Notes: generated from the sequence alone by a model not told the origin. DNA of 64,000 bases from an uncultured Chitinophagaceae bacterium (GCA_937873715.1 CALMYJ010000003.1:62001-126000); one strand, 5' to 3'. Counted from the stretch's first letter, positions 1-8,452 are shown. Translations and numbers: made by a program.

Positions 1-51
1 GTTTCACAAATTATTCGGCAGGAGTAATTTAGTTGCTTAGCACCGGCATTC

Positions 52-81
52 AAAAAAGCAGCCTTTCATAACATAAGGCTG
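52..81 (-). terminator. Rho-independent terminator of the rhlE-like gene
   Basis: Read on the minus strand, a 7-bp stem (CAGCCTT/AAGGCTG, 9-nt loop) is followed by C and six T. It lies about 100 nt after the stop codon of the helicase gene at 184-1449. The rest of 1-183 shows no coding sequence. Confidence 0.6.
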
Positions 82-183
82 TTGATACCGCTGGAATCAA
101 CCCTAAAAAAGAGAAGATACTATCGAAAAAAATCAGCCTAAGCCAGCATCACCTTATAATTCATGGTCTGCAGAACAGGACGA

Positions 184-1449
184 TTAATTTTTGCCGCCAC
201 GCCTGTCGCTATAATTCCTCCGCTGCGGATGCCTTGCAGATGGCTGGTTACTCCGTTTATGTTTACCGGATTGTTGTGGTGGTTTTTTTGTTATTGGTGC
301 CCCTGAACTTTCAGATGCCGGGTATGGATGGTCGTTAGTAACAGGAATAGTTTTGGCAATCAGCCGTTGTATATCCCTCAGTTCAGTTTTTTCTTCCCTG
401 TCGCAAAATGAAAAAGCAACACCTGTATTGCCTGCCCTGCCGGTTCGGCCAATACGGTGCACATAGGTTTCGGGCACTTCGGGCAGTTCGTAATTAATTA
501 CATGGCTGAGGTCATCAATATCTATACCCCTTGCGGCAATATCCGTTGCCACCAGAACACGCAGTTTTCCATTTTTAAAATTGGTAAGTGCATGCTGTCT
601 TGCATTTTGGGATTTATTACCATGAATGGCTGCCGCAGTAATATGTTCCTTATGCAGTATCCTTACTACTTTATCTGCCCCGTGTTTTGTACGGGTAAAT
701 ACCAATGCACTTACAATATTTTTATCTTTTAGTAAATGCAGTAGCAGTGCCGCTTTGTTTTGTTTGTCTACATAAAACAAATATTGTTCAATCCTGTCAA
801 CAGTAGAAGATGGCGGGGTTACTTCCACCTTTACCGGGTTGGTGAGCAGTACATCAGCCAGCCTTTGTATTTCGGGCGGCATGGTGGCCGAAAAGAAAAG
901 CGTTTGCCGCTTAACCGGTAATTTGATGATTACCCTTTTTACATCATGAATAAAGCCCATATCGAGCATACGGTCGGCTTCATCCAGCACAAATATTTTT
1001 AAATGCAGCAGGCTGATAAAGCCCTGGCTGATCAGATCCAGCAGCCTGCCCGGCGTGGCTACTAATATATCCACCCCCTGCTGTAAGCGGTTGGTTTGGT
1101 GCAGTTGCGATACGCCGCCAAATATTACCATATGCGTAAGGCCCGTATATTTTCCATAAGCCGCAAAGCTTTCATCAATTTGTATGGCAAGCTCCCTTGT
1201 GGGTGTAAGTATGAGGGCTTTTATCTGCCGCCTTCCTGTTTCCAGTTTTTTATCCTGGTGCAGCAATTGTAAAATGGGTATGGCAAATGCGGCTGTTTTA
1301 CCGGTACCCGTTTGTGCACAACCAAGTAAATCCCTTTTTTGAAGTACAATAGGTATTGACTGCTGTTGTATGGGTGTTGGTGTTGTGTAGTTCTCGTTGG
1401 CTAATGCTTTGAGGATAGGTTCAATTAACTGTAAGCTTGTAAAGCCCAT
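184..1449 (-). CDS. rhlE: DEAD-box ATP-dependent RNA helicase, RhlE-like
   Basis: A cytoplasmic RNA helicase that unwinds RNA duplexes with ATP, probably in ribosome assembly or RNA turnover. The 421-residue protein shows the full motif set: Q motif near residues 22-30, Walker A AQTGTGKT at 45-52, PTRELA at 83-88, DEAD at 156-159, SAT at 187-189 and [10 protein letters not shown] near 330. A basic Lys/Arg/Gln-rich tail follows from about 365, typical of the RhlE group and likely to bind RNA. The ATG start directly precedes the Q-motif region. The gene is divergent from the second helicase at 1966, and its upstream region holds a large dyad that may be an operator. The family is certain; the exact subfamily is inferred from the tail and length. 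Confidence 0.93.
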   Translation of the reverse strand: MGFTSLQLIEPILKALANENYTTPTPIQQQSIPIVLQKRDLLGCAQTGTGKTAAFAIPILQLLHQDKKLETGRRQIKALILTPTRELAIQIDESFAAYGKYTGLTHMVIFGGVSQLHQTNRLQQGVDILVATPGRLLDLISQGFISLLHLKIFVLDEADRMLDMGFIHDVKRVIIKLPVKRQTLFFSATMPPEIQRLADVLLTNPVKVEVTPPSSTVDRIEQYLFYVDKQNKAALLLHLLKDKNIVSALVFTRTKHGADKVVRILHKEHITAAAIHGNKSQNARQHALTNFKNGKLRVLVATDIAARGIDIDDLSHVINYELPEVPETYVHRIGRTGRAGNTGVAFSFCDREEKTELRDIQRLIAKTIPVTNDHPYPASESSGAPITKKPPQQSGKHKRSNQPSARHPQRRNYSDRRGGKN

Positions 1450-1561
1450 GCAATGGTTTTATTTTTTAAGGCTGGAAAGACGTTGCATTTTCTAAATCAG
1501 CGAAGGAATTTTATACTATACCGGCTTACAACCTGCCGTATCACGTGTATGGTTTGGGTGG

Positions 1562-1569
1562 CGAAGATA
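1562..1569 (-). promoter_or_regulatory. Promoter -7 box of the rhlE-like gene
   Basis: The minus strand reads TATCTTCG, the TAnnTTyG form that recurs before housekeeping genes in this window. A TTTG -33 box at the usual spacing is not visible; the dyad at 1582-1606 sits in that place instead, which would fit activator-dependent or repressible transcription. Confidence 0.45.
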
Positions 1570-1581
1570 GGGTTTTCCGCC

Positions 1582-1606
1582 TATGTTGGTCTTGTTGACC
1601 AACATA
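1582..1606. promoter_or_regulatory. Large dyad, candidate operator upstream of rhlE
   Basis: TATGTTGGTC, a 5-nt spacer (TTGTT), then GACCAACATA: a perfect 10-bp inverted repeat. A 16-bp stretch of it (1589-1604) recurs as its reverse complement at 1658-1673. The dyad covers the expected -33 area of the minus-strand promoter. The binding protein is unknown. Confidence 0.5.
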
Positions 1607-1952
1607 ATTGCAGTTATGAATAATTTTCAAGCAGAATATAATGGTGTACGCTTTGGTTGTTGGTCAACAAGACACAATAACGGCCTGTGCTGAATGGGTT
1701 GCTGCTTTTAATGACATACCAACAAAGGCAAAGCTTTTGGATATTGACGCAACATCCTTTACCCACGCTCATGGTTATGCAAAGAGACAGTTGCCTGGAA
1801 TTTTAAGATTGTTAGTTTGTCTTACATCAAATTTGGAGACGTTGTCGGGAAGGAGGTATTGGTGGCTGCCGGTTTAAACCATAAGGTATCGAACAAATCC
1901 ATTCGTACAAACTAAGGCTATCTGGGAAAATAAGCAGCCACACAAACTTATG

Positions 1953-1960
1953 TACCTTAG
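1953..1960 (+). promoter_or_regulatory. Promoter -7 box of the DbpA-like helicase
   Basis: TACCTTAG, one mismatch from TAnnTTTG. The ATG at 1966 begins 5 nt after the box, so the transcript would have almost no leader. Confidence 0.45.
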
Positions 1961-1965
1961 CCGCC

Positions 1966-3294
1966 ATGCAACAAACACCTTCCTGGCTTAATGATGTGCT
2001 GGATAAAATAAACATCAAATCGCTGAACGATATGCAACTGGACTGCTGGAAAGCACAGCAAGCGCATAAGGATATTATTTTGCTTTCTGCCACAGGCTCC
2101 GGCAAAACGCTGGCTTTTTTACTCCCGCTGGTTGACCAGCTTAAAGCAGCACCCACGCAAACAAAAGCGCTTATTATTGTGCCTTCCCGTGAGCTGGCCA
2201 TGCAGATAGAAAATGTTTTCAAAAGCCTGCAACAGCATTTAAAAGTTACCTGCTGCTATGGTGGCCACAAAAGAGAGATTGAAGAAAATAATTTAAAGCA
2301 GGCCCCGGCACTCCTCATCGGCACAGCAGGCCGACTGGCCGATCATATACGCCGTGGCAACATCAGCACCAAAACTATTGAAACACTGGTGCTGGATGAA
2401 TTTGACAAATCGCTGGAATTAGGTTTTGTAGAAGAAATGTCGTTTATCATTGCTGCATTACCTGCAGTTAACAAACGGGTACTTACTTCTGCAACAGCAA
2501 TGAATGCTATTCCTGCTTTTGTGGGATTGAAGGAAGCTGTTACCCTGGATTATTTAACCGGTAATGAAAAAACAGATACAGGGCTTACCATAAAAACGCT
2601 GGCAAGTGCTGATAAGGATAAATTAGAAACATTATTCCGCCTGGTGTGTATGCTTGGTAACCGCTCTACCATTATTTTTTGTAACCACAGGGAAGCGGTG
2701 GAACGCACCAGCCAATTGCTGAAAGAAAAAGATATTGTGAATGTATTTTACCACGGCGCTATGGAGCAGCAGGAAAGGGATGCGGCCCTCTGTAAATTCA
2801 GGAACGGTACTGCTAACATACTGGTTACAACCGACCTTGCGGCAAGGGGACTTGATATTGCTCATATCCGTTACATCATTCATTATCACCTGCCGCATAC
2901 AGAAGAAAGTTTTACCCACCGTAATGGCAGAACGGCGAGGATGGATGCCAGCGGTACCGCCATCCTCATTATTGGTCCTGAAGAAAAAATGCCGACCTAT
3001 ATACCTGCGGAAGCTGAACAGATACTATTGCCGGATGAAATTGTGATTCCTGAAAAACCAAAGTGGAGCACTTTGTTTATAGCCGCCGGCAAAAAAGACA
3101 AAGTGAACAAGATTGATATTGTAGGCTTTTTAAGCCAGAAAGGTGAACTGAAGAAAGAAGATATCGGCCTGATTGAAGTGAAAGATTTTTTCAGTTTTGT
3201 GGCAATAAGAAAAATAAAAGTGAACCACCTGCTGCACCTTATTAAAGAAGAAAGGATAAAGAATAAGAAGGTAAAAATAATGCTGGCAAAGTGA
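1966..3294 (+). CDS. dbpA: DEAD-box RNA helicase with DbpA-type RNA-binding domain
   Basis: An ATP-dependent RNA helicase; DbpA-type enzymes act on 23S rRNA during large-subunit assembly. The 442-residue protein has ATGSGKT at 42-48, PSRELA at 73-78, a variant DEFD box at 144-147 instead of DEAD, TSATA near 174 and a divergent last motif (HRNGRTAR). Residues from about 368 to the end match the small DbpA C-terminal RNA-binding fold (IAAGKKDKV, DIGLIEVKDFFSFVAIR). The DEFD variant keeps the two acidic residues that coordinate Mg-ATP. The start fits the promoter box just upstream. The domain call is strong; the rRNA target is known for the family, not shown here. Confidence 0.9.
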   Translation: MQQTPSWLNDVLDKINIKSLNDMQLDCWKAQQAHKDIILLSATGSGKTLAFLLPLVDQLKAAPTQTKALIIVPSRELAMQIENVFKSLQQHLKVTCCYGGHKREIEENNLKQAPALLIGTAGRLADHIRRGNISTKTIETLVLDEFDKSLELGFVEEMSFIIAALPAVNKRVLTSATAMNAIPAFVGLKEAVTLDYLTGNEKTDTGLTIKTLASADKDKLETLFRLVCMLGNRSTIIFCNHREAVERTSQLLKEKDIVNVFYHGAMEQQERDAALCKFRNGTANILVTTDLAARGLDIAHIRYIIHYHLPHTEESFTHRNGRTARMDASGTAILIIGPEEKMPTYIPAEAEQILLPDEIVIPEKPKWSTLFIAAGKKDKVNKIDIVGFLSQKGELKKEDIGLIEVKDFFSFVAIRKIKVNHLLHLIKEERIKNKKVKIMLAK

Positions 3295-3477
3295 TGGGTG
3301 TTTTATACGAAGCGTTTGCAGTTAGGAAACTACGAGCAGCATGGGGCAGCGCTCAACTTTATATTCTTTTATTCGGCAATGATAGCAGCAGAATGATTCT
3401 TTGTTGGAAGACTAAGAATAGCTTGCGCCACAAAACTTCTTTTATATACTTGGACTAATTGGGGTATAATTTTAAGA

Positions 3478-3742
3478 TTATGGAAAGTACCTGTAAATTT
3501 CTCTCCTGTACATGAGCCTGGCAAGCCAGATTTTTTCCCTGATAGAAAAAGCCCAAGACGATAGTCACCAATTCTTATCTGGTAACAATCTTTGTGTCCT
3601 TTTATCTTTTTGATATTTTCTATACCAGCAAGAGAGTTGGCATTAGTAAGCGCTGTGATAATTTCATCCACTTTAAGCACAACTTTTTTTCATTGATAAC
3701 TTTAACGTCTTTTTCAAATGGCTTTGAAAATTTCACTTCCAT
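3478..3742 (-). pseudogene. RelE/ParE-type toxin gene broken by two frameshifts
   Basis: RelE-type toxins cleave mRNA on the ribosome. Three minus-strand frames must be joined to recover a toxin. The first starts at ATG 3742 (MEVKFSKPFEKDVKVINEKK). After a run of seven A it continues in a second frame (KVDEIITALTNA to YRLGLFLSG). After a run of six A a third frame supplies the usual end (IWLARLMYRREIYRYFP) and a stop at 3478-3480. Each junction is repaired by one added base in or beside an A run. The start overlaps the antitoxin stop by 10 nt, the classic layout of a toxin-antitoxin operon. A 103-codon open frame at 3369-3680 is only the middle piece with a nonsense tail. Either the toxin is inactivated or the sequence has homopolymer errors. 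Confidence 0.75.
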
Positions 3743-3936
3743 TTGTTTATAATCTTAGCGATGGAAGATGGTTTTGCTTCGCCTTGCTTTACAGCTGCTT
3801 TAATGAGTTTGCCGAAAACAAAATCCTCCTGTTCTTCTTTTGAAAGTGCCATAACGCTGATGTTCATTTTTTTCAGCAGCTCTTTCAGCAGGACGCTTTC
3901 TTTTTTATCCCGGGTTTGTAATACTAATGTTTCCAT
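3733..3936 (-). CDS. Small antitoxin partner of the RelE-type toxin
   Basis: A 67-residue, Lys/Glu-rich, probably helical protein just upstream of, and overlapping, the toxin gene. It begins METLVLQTRDKKE and ends in a short basic tail. The size, the order (antitoxin first) and the 10-nt overlap are those of type II toxin-antitoxin pairs, in which the antitoxin binds and neutralises the toxin and represses its own operon. I see no clear DNA-binding motif, so the family is not assigned. It remains intact although the toxin is broken, as expected if antitoxin alone is harmless. Confidence 0.7.
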   Translation of the reverse strand: METLVLQTRDKKESVLLKELLKKMNISVMALSKEEQEDFVFGKLIKAAVKQGEAKPSSIAKIINKWK

Positions 3937-4056
3937 AAACCCAATATACTAAATAAGGAACTGTATTGCATTAAGAACAAAAGATAGAATTTGCCCAGGC
4001 ACAAGGATTGCCAGACACTTACCTTCCCTACACTCTTGCACCACAAGAAGAAATGA

Positions 4057-4072
4057 TTCGTGGAGACACGAA
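4057..4072. repeat. Hairpin repeat, copy 1 (REP-like)
   Basis: TTCGTG-GAGA-CACGAA forms a perfect 6-bp hairpin with a tetraloop. A related copy lies at 4372-4388 in the same orientation. No other gene-like signal is convincing in 3937-4212. Confidence 0.4.
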
Positions 4073-4212
4073 CCAAAGCAAAGAAAATTTAAAATTTCTA
4101 TGTGCCGTATTAATAATCACATTTAAAAAATTGTTTCTTAAAGATATGCAGTACAAGTGAGTGACACAACGATGTTGAGCAAAGCACAAATGTTTGTACC
4201 ATAATATTTCTT

Positions 4213-4449
4213 CTACCGCTGCTCCAGCAAACAAAACCCATGCGGCTCCAAAATCAAATGTTCATGATCGAAACCAACGCTATGTGTTTTATCCTGCCAG
4301 TAATCGTGGAGTGCACTGGCGGTGGGGCCTTGCTGCTTAAAGGCAGCCCAGGATAAGTAAGCCTCCGCCAAGTTGTGCAGACACGAACATTGGCGTTTAA
4401 GTATCCCCAAAGCTGAAGTAGCGCAACATTTTAAAGCAGGTAAACACAC
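4213..4449 (-). pseudogene. Possible C-terminal remnant of a GH13 (amylosucrase-like) enzyme
   Basis: The open frame has only a GTG start and a stop codon four codons upstream of it. Its last 30 residues (W-Q-D-K-T-H-S-V-G then HLILEPHGFCLLEQ) resemble the final beta-sandwich strands of GH13 amylosucrases and related alpha-glucosidases, which end in a pattern like L-x-P-x-x-x-x-x-L. No catalytic domain is present and the upstream sequence is unrelated. The neighbouring fructokinase would suit a lost sucrose pathway. A hairpin repeat copy lies inside it. The call rests on a weak motif and position only; it may be chance. Confidence 0.3.
4372..4388. repeat. Hairpin repeat, copy 2 (REP-like)
   Basis: GTTGTG-CAGA-CACGAAC, the same hairpin type as 4057-4072 with one unpaired base in the stem. 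Shared core: GTG, one base, AGACACGAAC. The two copies bracket the start of the glycosidase-like remnant. Confidence 0.35.
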
Positions 4450-4517
4450 CGTATTGCTTTAAAAGCACTCACGGGTACAAGCATACAGCTATACCACCTG
4501 GCTGCAACTGTACTGCT

Positions 4518-5489
4518 TTATATAAATATCCGGCTGCTTAAATGCTTAAAGGCCTCCATCGCTCCTAAATACTCACAGGTTCTGGCACCGGCTTTATTTG
4601 CATTTGTTATAATAGCAAGCCATTGTTCTTTGGTAATGTTTACATGGTTTTGTGTTAGCAGTTGATCTAGTTGATACAATACTGCTCCCACAAAAGCATC
4701 ACCGGCACCCGTACTGTCTACCGGTATTACGGGAATACTTTTAACAAGCACTGTTTCACCATGTATACCCAGCCATGTACCTTCTTTGCCAAGTGTAACC
4801 GCAAAAACTGCTTTTGTTTTTTGCAACAGGCTTTGTACAGCAGCTTCTGCAGTTGCAGTACCGGTAAGCAGCATAGCTTCTTCGTCGCTTACTTTAAAAA
4901 AATTACAACGTTCTAAAAAATACCAGCTTTGGTCGATAAATGATTGTGTGTTGTTGCGAAATAACAAATGCCGGTAATTAGGGTCGAAGCTGATGAAGCT
5001 ATTTTGTTTCAATCCCTCATGCAATAATTTTTTATACGCCAATTGCAGGGGCCCTGGTAAAAAACCTGTGGCCGAACCAAAATGGATAATAGACACAGCA
5101 CCCAGGTCGATAGCTTCAATATCCGCTTCACACAATTGCCCATCGGCACCACGGTTGAAATAAAAATCCCTTTCACCGTTTTTCATTAAGGATACAAATG
5201 CAAACGTGGTGAAATGACTGGTATCCTGTAAAAGGTATTGTATATCTACGCCAAAATCTTTCATTACATCCATCAGGTATTGGCCAAATGGATCTGCACC
5301 AACTTTGGCACACAATGCCACTTTACCACCCAGTGCCGCAATAGCTGCTGCCACATTAGTAGGTGCTCCGCCTAGCTTTTTCAAAAAATTTTCCCCTTCA
5401 CTTAACGAGGTTCCTTTATCGGTACAAATCATATCAATAAGCGCCTCTCCTATGCAAAGCAGGCGGTATGTTGCTGGCTGGCTAATCAT
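4518..5489 (-). CDS. PfkB-family carbohydrate kinase, probable fructokinase
   Basis: Phosphorylates a sugar, most likely fructose to fructose-6-phosphate, with ATP in the cytoplasm. The 323-residue protein has both PfkB signatures: the N-terminal Gly-rich motif GGAPTNVAAA near 40-49 and DSTGAGDAF at 258-266, where Asp264 is the expected catalytic base. The length is typical. The N-terminal LCIGEALIDM is characteristic of fructokinases within the family. The gene stands alone next to a possible amylosucrase remnant, which would fit sucrose use, but substrate cannot be fixed from sequence (2-keto-3-deoxygluconate or ribose kinases are alternatives). Confidence 0.85.
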   Translation of the reverse strand: MISQPATYRLLCIGEALIDMICTDKGTSLSEGENFLKKLGGAPTNVAAAIAALGGKVALCAKVGADPFGQYLMDVMKDFGVDIQYLLQDTSHFTTFAFVSLMKNGERDFYFNRGADGQLCEADIEAIDLGAVSIIHFGSATGFLPGPLQLAYKKLLHEGLKQNSFISFDPNYRHLLFRNNTQSFIDQSWYFLERCNFFKVSDEEAMLLTGTATAEAAVQSLLQKTKAVFAVTLGKEGTWLGIHGETVLVKSIPVIPVDSTGAGDAFVGAVLYQLDQLLTQNHVNITKEQWLAIITNANKAGARTCEYLGAMEAFKHLSSRIFI

Positions 5490-5752
5490 GCTGTATTTAT
5501 TTAAATTCTCCGGTTTGTGTTGTTTATATGTAATAGCATCATGAAATAATAATGATAGCTGAAGTGGCTAAATATCTTAATACATTTAAAATACCAATTT
5601 AACCCGGTATATCTTAAAAGCAATGTTACTGCCTTAACCGGTGCCATTTTACAAATTTGCCCGGTCATACCGGCACAACCTGCTTTTAAAAAATATTCCG
5701 GTACTTTGTCCGTTAAAGGCTACGCCTGCAACAGTTAATTAAATAACAAACC

Positions 5753-7429
5753 TTGAAGCTTTCTTTAAAAAGTATCATTTTAGCCGCATTTGCTGTAAGC
5801 ATTGCCGTGTTTGTTGTACTGTTATGGGCAGTATACCATAACAGCGGAGCCGAAACTACCGGCAGCAGAAATATGTATGTATTCCCTGCCCTTGGGGGAT
5901 TTGCAGCACTTGTTTTTTTTTACTACCTCATGCTCAAAGGGCAAAAAAAACAATACCAGTCTGCAGCACAGGCGATGTACCAGGCTTCCATTATCAATTC
6001 TATCCCCGATGCAATCATCACTACCGATACAAAGTTGTACATAACCGGCTGGAATAAATATGCTGAAGAACTTTATGGCTATTCCCTTGCAGAAGCAAAA
6101 GGAAACACCATTGGTCAATTTCTTAAAATACAACTCAGCAGCCGGGAATACAAGCACAGCTTTGAAACACTGAACCAGCAGGGATTTTATAAAGATGAAT
6201 ACATAGCGGTAGATAAAAATGGGCATGAAGTGGTAATACTGGCATCGGTAACCGTAATTAAAAATGATGCCGGGGTAGTAACGGGCTATGTAGCTGTACA
6301 CCGGGATATATCCGTTAGAAAAAAAGCAGAAGAACGCCTGCAGGCGCTTACCGAAGGTCTGGAACAACAGGTGCATGAAACCAGCAGCCAGATCAATAGT
6401 ATTTTACAGCGTATTACCGATGGCTTCCTGGCGTTAGACAACCAGTTTACTTTTACTTTTGTAAACAAGCAGGCCGGAGAAATACTGGGGCAGAAGCCGG
6501 AATACATGATAGGTAAAAATGTTTTCAAAGATTTTTCAGGCATCGAAAGCGAAGCATTCAACAACGCCTGTCTCAGGGCTTATCAAACCCAGCAGCATAC
6601 TTTTTTCGAAAATTATTATGCCCCGCTAAACAAGTGGATTGAAAACGATATCTACCCCTCCCAGGATGGCCTTACCGTTTTTTTTAAAGATATTACCTAT
6701 AAGAAAAAAGCCGAGCTGGCGCTTAAAAAAAGTGAGGAACAGTTGCAAAAATCATACGAACAAATCAGGCAACTTGCTGCACATCTTGAAGATATTCGTG
6801 AAGAAGAAAGAAGGAATATGGCCCGTGAAATACACGACGAGTTAGGCCAGCAGCTAACAGGACTGAATATGTATATATCCTGGTTATATAAAAAGATACA
6901 ACCGCAGGATACAGAAATAAAAGAAAAGTTTGCAAGTACTACCGCCCTGTTAGACGAAACGGTAAAAATGGTTCGCAGGATATCTACCAAACTCAGGCCA
7001 AGCATGCTCGACGACCTGGGCCTTATTGCTGCTATCGAATGGCAGAGCAACGAATTTGAAAAACGATCGGGTATAAAAACCGAATTTGTTAACTTAACCG
7101 GCAGCATACGCATACCGGGGCCTATTGCTACAGGGTTGTTCCGTATTTACCAGGAATCGCTAACCAATGTGGCACGCCATGCAGCGGCTACAGTAATACA
7201 CTCCAGTTTGGAACTGAACGAAGATACCCTCATCCTTTCCATCACGGATAATGGCAAAGGTTTTGTACTGGATGAAATTGGCAGCAAAAACACCCTGGGG
7301 CTTTTTGGCATGAAGGAACGCACAATGATGATGGGTGGGCACTATGAAATTAATACAACTACCGGCAGCGGCACCACGGTAAAAGTTTCTGTACCACTGG
7401 CACGCATAGCCGTAAATGATAAATTATGA
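5753..7429 (+). CDS. Membrane sensor histidine kinase with two PAS domains (NarX/HisKA_3 type)
   Basis: Senses a signal and phosphorylates the response regulator encoded next to it. Order of parts in 558 residues: two membrane helices (about 7-27 and 43-61), PAS domain 1 (about 75-190), PAS domain 2 (about 212-318), a coiled coil, the HisKA_3 H-box with His361 (REIHDELGQQ), then the ATPase domain with YQESLTNVARHA at 466-477, DNGKGF at 499-504 and GLFGMKER at 516-523. The periplasmic loop is only about 15 residues, so sensing is more likely by PAS or within the membrane. The start is TTG: an in-frame stop lies three codons upstream and no ATG or GTG precedes the helices. The stop overlaps the regulator start by 4 nt (ATGA), so they are co-translated. 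Confidence 0.92.
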   Translation: MKLSLKSIILAAFAVSIAVFVVLLWAVYHNSGAETTGSRNMYVFPALGGFAALVFFYYLMLKGQKKQYQSAAQAMYQASIINSIPDAIITTDTKLYITGWNKYAEELYGYSLAEAKGNTIGQFLKIQLSSREYKHSFETLNQQGFYKDEYIAVDKNGHEVVILASVTVIKNDAGVVTGYVAVHRDISVRKKAEERLQALTEGLEQQVHETSSQINSILQRITDGFLALDNQFTFTFVNKQAGEILGQKPEYMIGKNVFKDFSGIESEAFNNACLRAYQTQQHTFFENYYAPLNKWIENDIYPSQDGLTVFFKDITYKKKAELALKKSEEQLQKSYEQIRQLAAHLEDIREEERRNMAREIHDELGQQLTGLNMYISWLYKKIQPQDTEIKEKFASTTALLDETVKMVRRISTKLRPSMLDDLGLIAAIEWQSNEFEKRSGIKTEFVNLTGSIRIPGPIATGLFRIYQESLTNVARHAAATVIHSSLELNEDTLILSITDNGKGFVLDEIGSKNTLGLFGMKERTMMMGGHYEINTTTGSGTTVKVSVPLARIAVNDKL

Positions 7430-8055
7430 AGAGGATATTAATAGCAGATGATCATACAGTAGTACGTAAAGGCCTGCGTCAAATACTGGCCGAAGAGTTT
7501 ACAGACGCCCTTATTGAAGAAGTAGTTGATGCCGACGACCTCATAAAAAGCGTCATTAAAGCAAAGTGGGATGTGGTTATATCCGACCTTACCATGCCCG
7601 GCAAAAGTGGCCTTGAGGCACTGCAGGAAATTAAACAACTTTTTCCGGAACTACCCGTACTCATATTAAGTATACATCCCGAAGAACAGTATGCCGTAAG
7701 GGCTTTAAAAGCCGGTGCATCAGGCTATCTCAGTAAAGATACCGCACCCGATGAACTGGTAAATGCAGTACACCGTGTACTGCAGGGTAAAAAATTTATT
7801 ACCCTCACCGTTGCAGAAAAAATTGCAGATTCTTTTAAGCAGGACGATAAAAAAGCATTACACGAAAAATTAAGCGACAGGGAACTGAATGTGTTTAAAA
7901 TGATTGCGTCGGGTAAATCGGTATCCGAAGTTGCAGACGCTCTTTCACTAAGCATAACTACTGTAAGTACCTACAGGGCAAGGATACTTGCCAAAATGAA
8001 TATGAAAACAAATGCCAATTTAACGCTCTACGCTATTGAACAGGGCCTCCTGTAA
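7426..8055 (+). CDS. NarL/FixJ-family response regulator
   Basis: DNA-binding output of the two-component system. The receiver domain occupies about 1-120 with acidic residues Asp8 and Asp9 and the phospho-acceptor Asp54 (VISDLTMPG); the LuxR-type helix-turn-helix occupies about 145-207 (LSDRELNVFKMIASGKS, then TVSTYRARILAKM). The length of 209 is normal. It overlaps the kinase gene by 4 nt. A dyad made of ATACTACA units starts 2 nt after its stop and may be a binding site. Target genes cannot be read from the window. Confidence 0.95.
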   Translation: MKRILIADDHTVVRKGLRQILAEEFTDALIEEVVDADDLIKSVIKAKWDVVISDLTMPGKSGLEALQEIKQLFPELPVLILSIHPEEQYAVRALKAGASGYLSKDTAPDELVNAVHRVLQGKKFITLTVAEKIADSFKQDDKKALHEKLSDRELNVFKMIASGKSVSEVADALSLSITTVSTYRARILAKMNMKTNANLTLYAIEQGLL

Positions 8056-8056
8056 A

Positions 8057-8085
8057 ATACTACAACGTGTAGTATAAATACTACA
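8057..8085. promoter_or_regulatory. ATACTACA dyad plus a third copy
   Basis: ATACTACA-ACG-TGTAGTAT is a perfect 8-bp inverted repeat; a third, direct ATACTACA follows after 2 nt. The two-fold symmetry suits a dimeric regulator such as the NarL-type protein encoded immediately upstream. Confidence 0.4.
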
Positions 8086-8249
8086 AAAAAAAGAACACAA
8101 CTTCTATTGCATTGATTACCTGTATTTTGTTGTTTTGTGTATTCCCGCTTTTAGTTTCGGATACTTGAAAAACCTGTAATAAAAATATTGCCGTATTTCA
8201 TCAGGGCAAACAAAAGATTGCGGCTGTATTTACTGCTTACCTCACAAGA

Positions 8250-8288
8250 AAATTTCCGGCTCTTACACAGGCCGGATTTATTTTTTTA
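8250..8288 (+). terminator. Probable Rho-independent terminator
   Basis: TCCGGC/GCCGGA stem at 8255-8260 and 8271-8276, 10-nt loop, possible A-T extension across a 2-nt bulge, then TTTATTTTTTT. It may end the two-component operon or a short transcript starting near 8165. Confidence 0.5.
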
Positions 8289-8452
8289 AATCCTTCGCAT
8301 CATTTTTTGTTCAATATATAAAAGCTGCTATAAAAAGCAACCTGTAATACATGTTGTTTTACAGTTAACTTACCAAACACAGGGTATTTAGGTAAAAACT
8401 TATAAAACACCTGGCGCTTTCTATAACAGCCTCTCTATACAAAAACTGGTAC

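Larger units (their letters stand above)
1450..1965. other. Intergenic region between divergent helicases, with dyads
   Basis: This 516-bp stretch carries a minus-strand -7 box at 1562-1569, a perfect 10-bp dyad at 1582-1606, an inverted partial copy at 1658-1673 and a plus-strand -7 box at 1953-1960. A 78-codon open frame at 1641-1877 lacks family resemblance and overlaps one dyad copy, so I do not treat it as a gene. Confidence 0.5.
8056..8452. other. Intergenic region: dyad, possible small-RNA promoter and terminator
   Basis: Holds three ATACTACA units (8057-8064, inverted 8068-8075, direct 8078-8085), a -7-like box TAGTTTCG at 8152-8159 with TTTG 22 bp upstream (8126-8129), and a T-tailed hairpin at 8250-8288. 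From 8290 to 8452 I see nothing recognisable. Confidence 0.5.

Noticed and set aside
1641..1877. 78-codon open frame between the two helicases
   Set aside because: No family resemblance, no promoter or ribosome-binding signal, and its start overlaps the second copy of the regulatory dyad.
3369..3680. 103-codon frame as an intact toxin
   Set aside because: It lacks the true N-terminus and ends in a tail unlike RelE; both missing parts are found in neighbouring frames, so it is the middle piece of a broken gene.
4028..4234. 68-codon minus-strand frame
   Set aside because: Cys/His-rich nonsense-like translation with no recognisable motif, covering the hairpin repeat; not supported as a gene.
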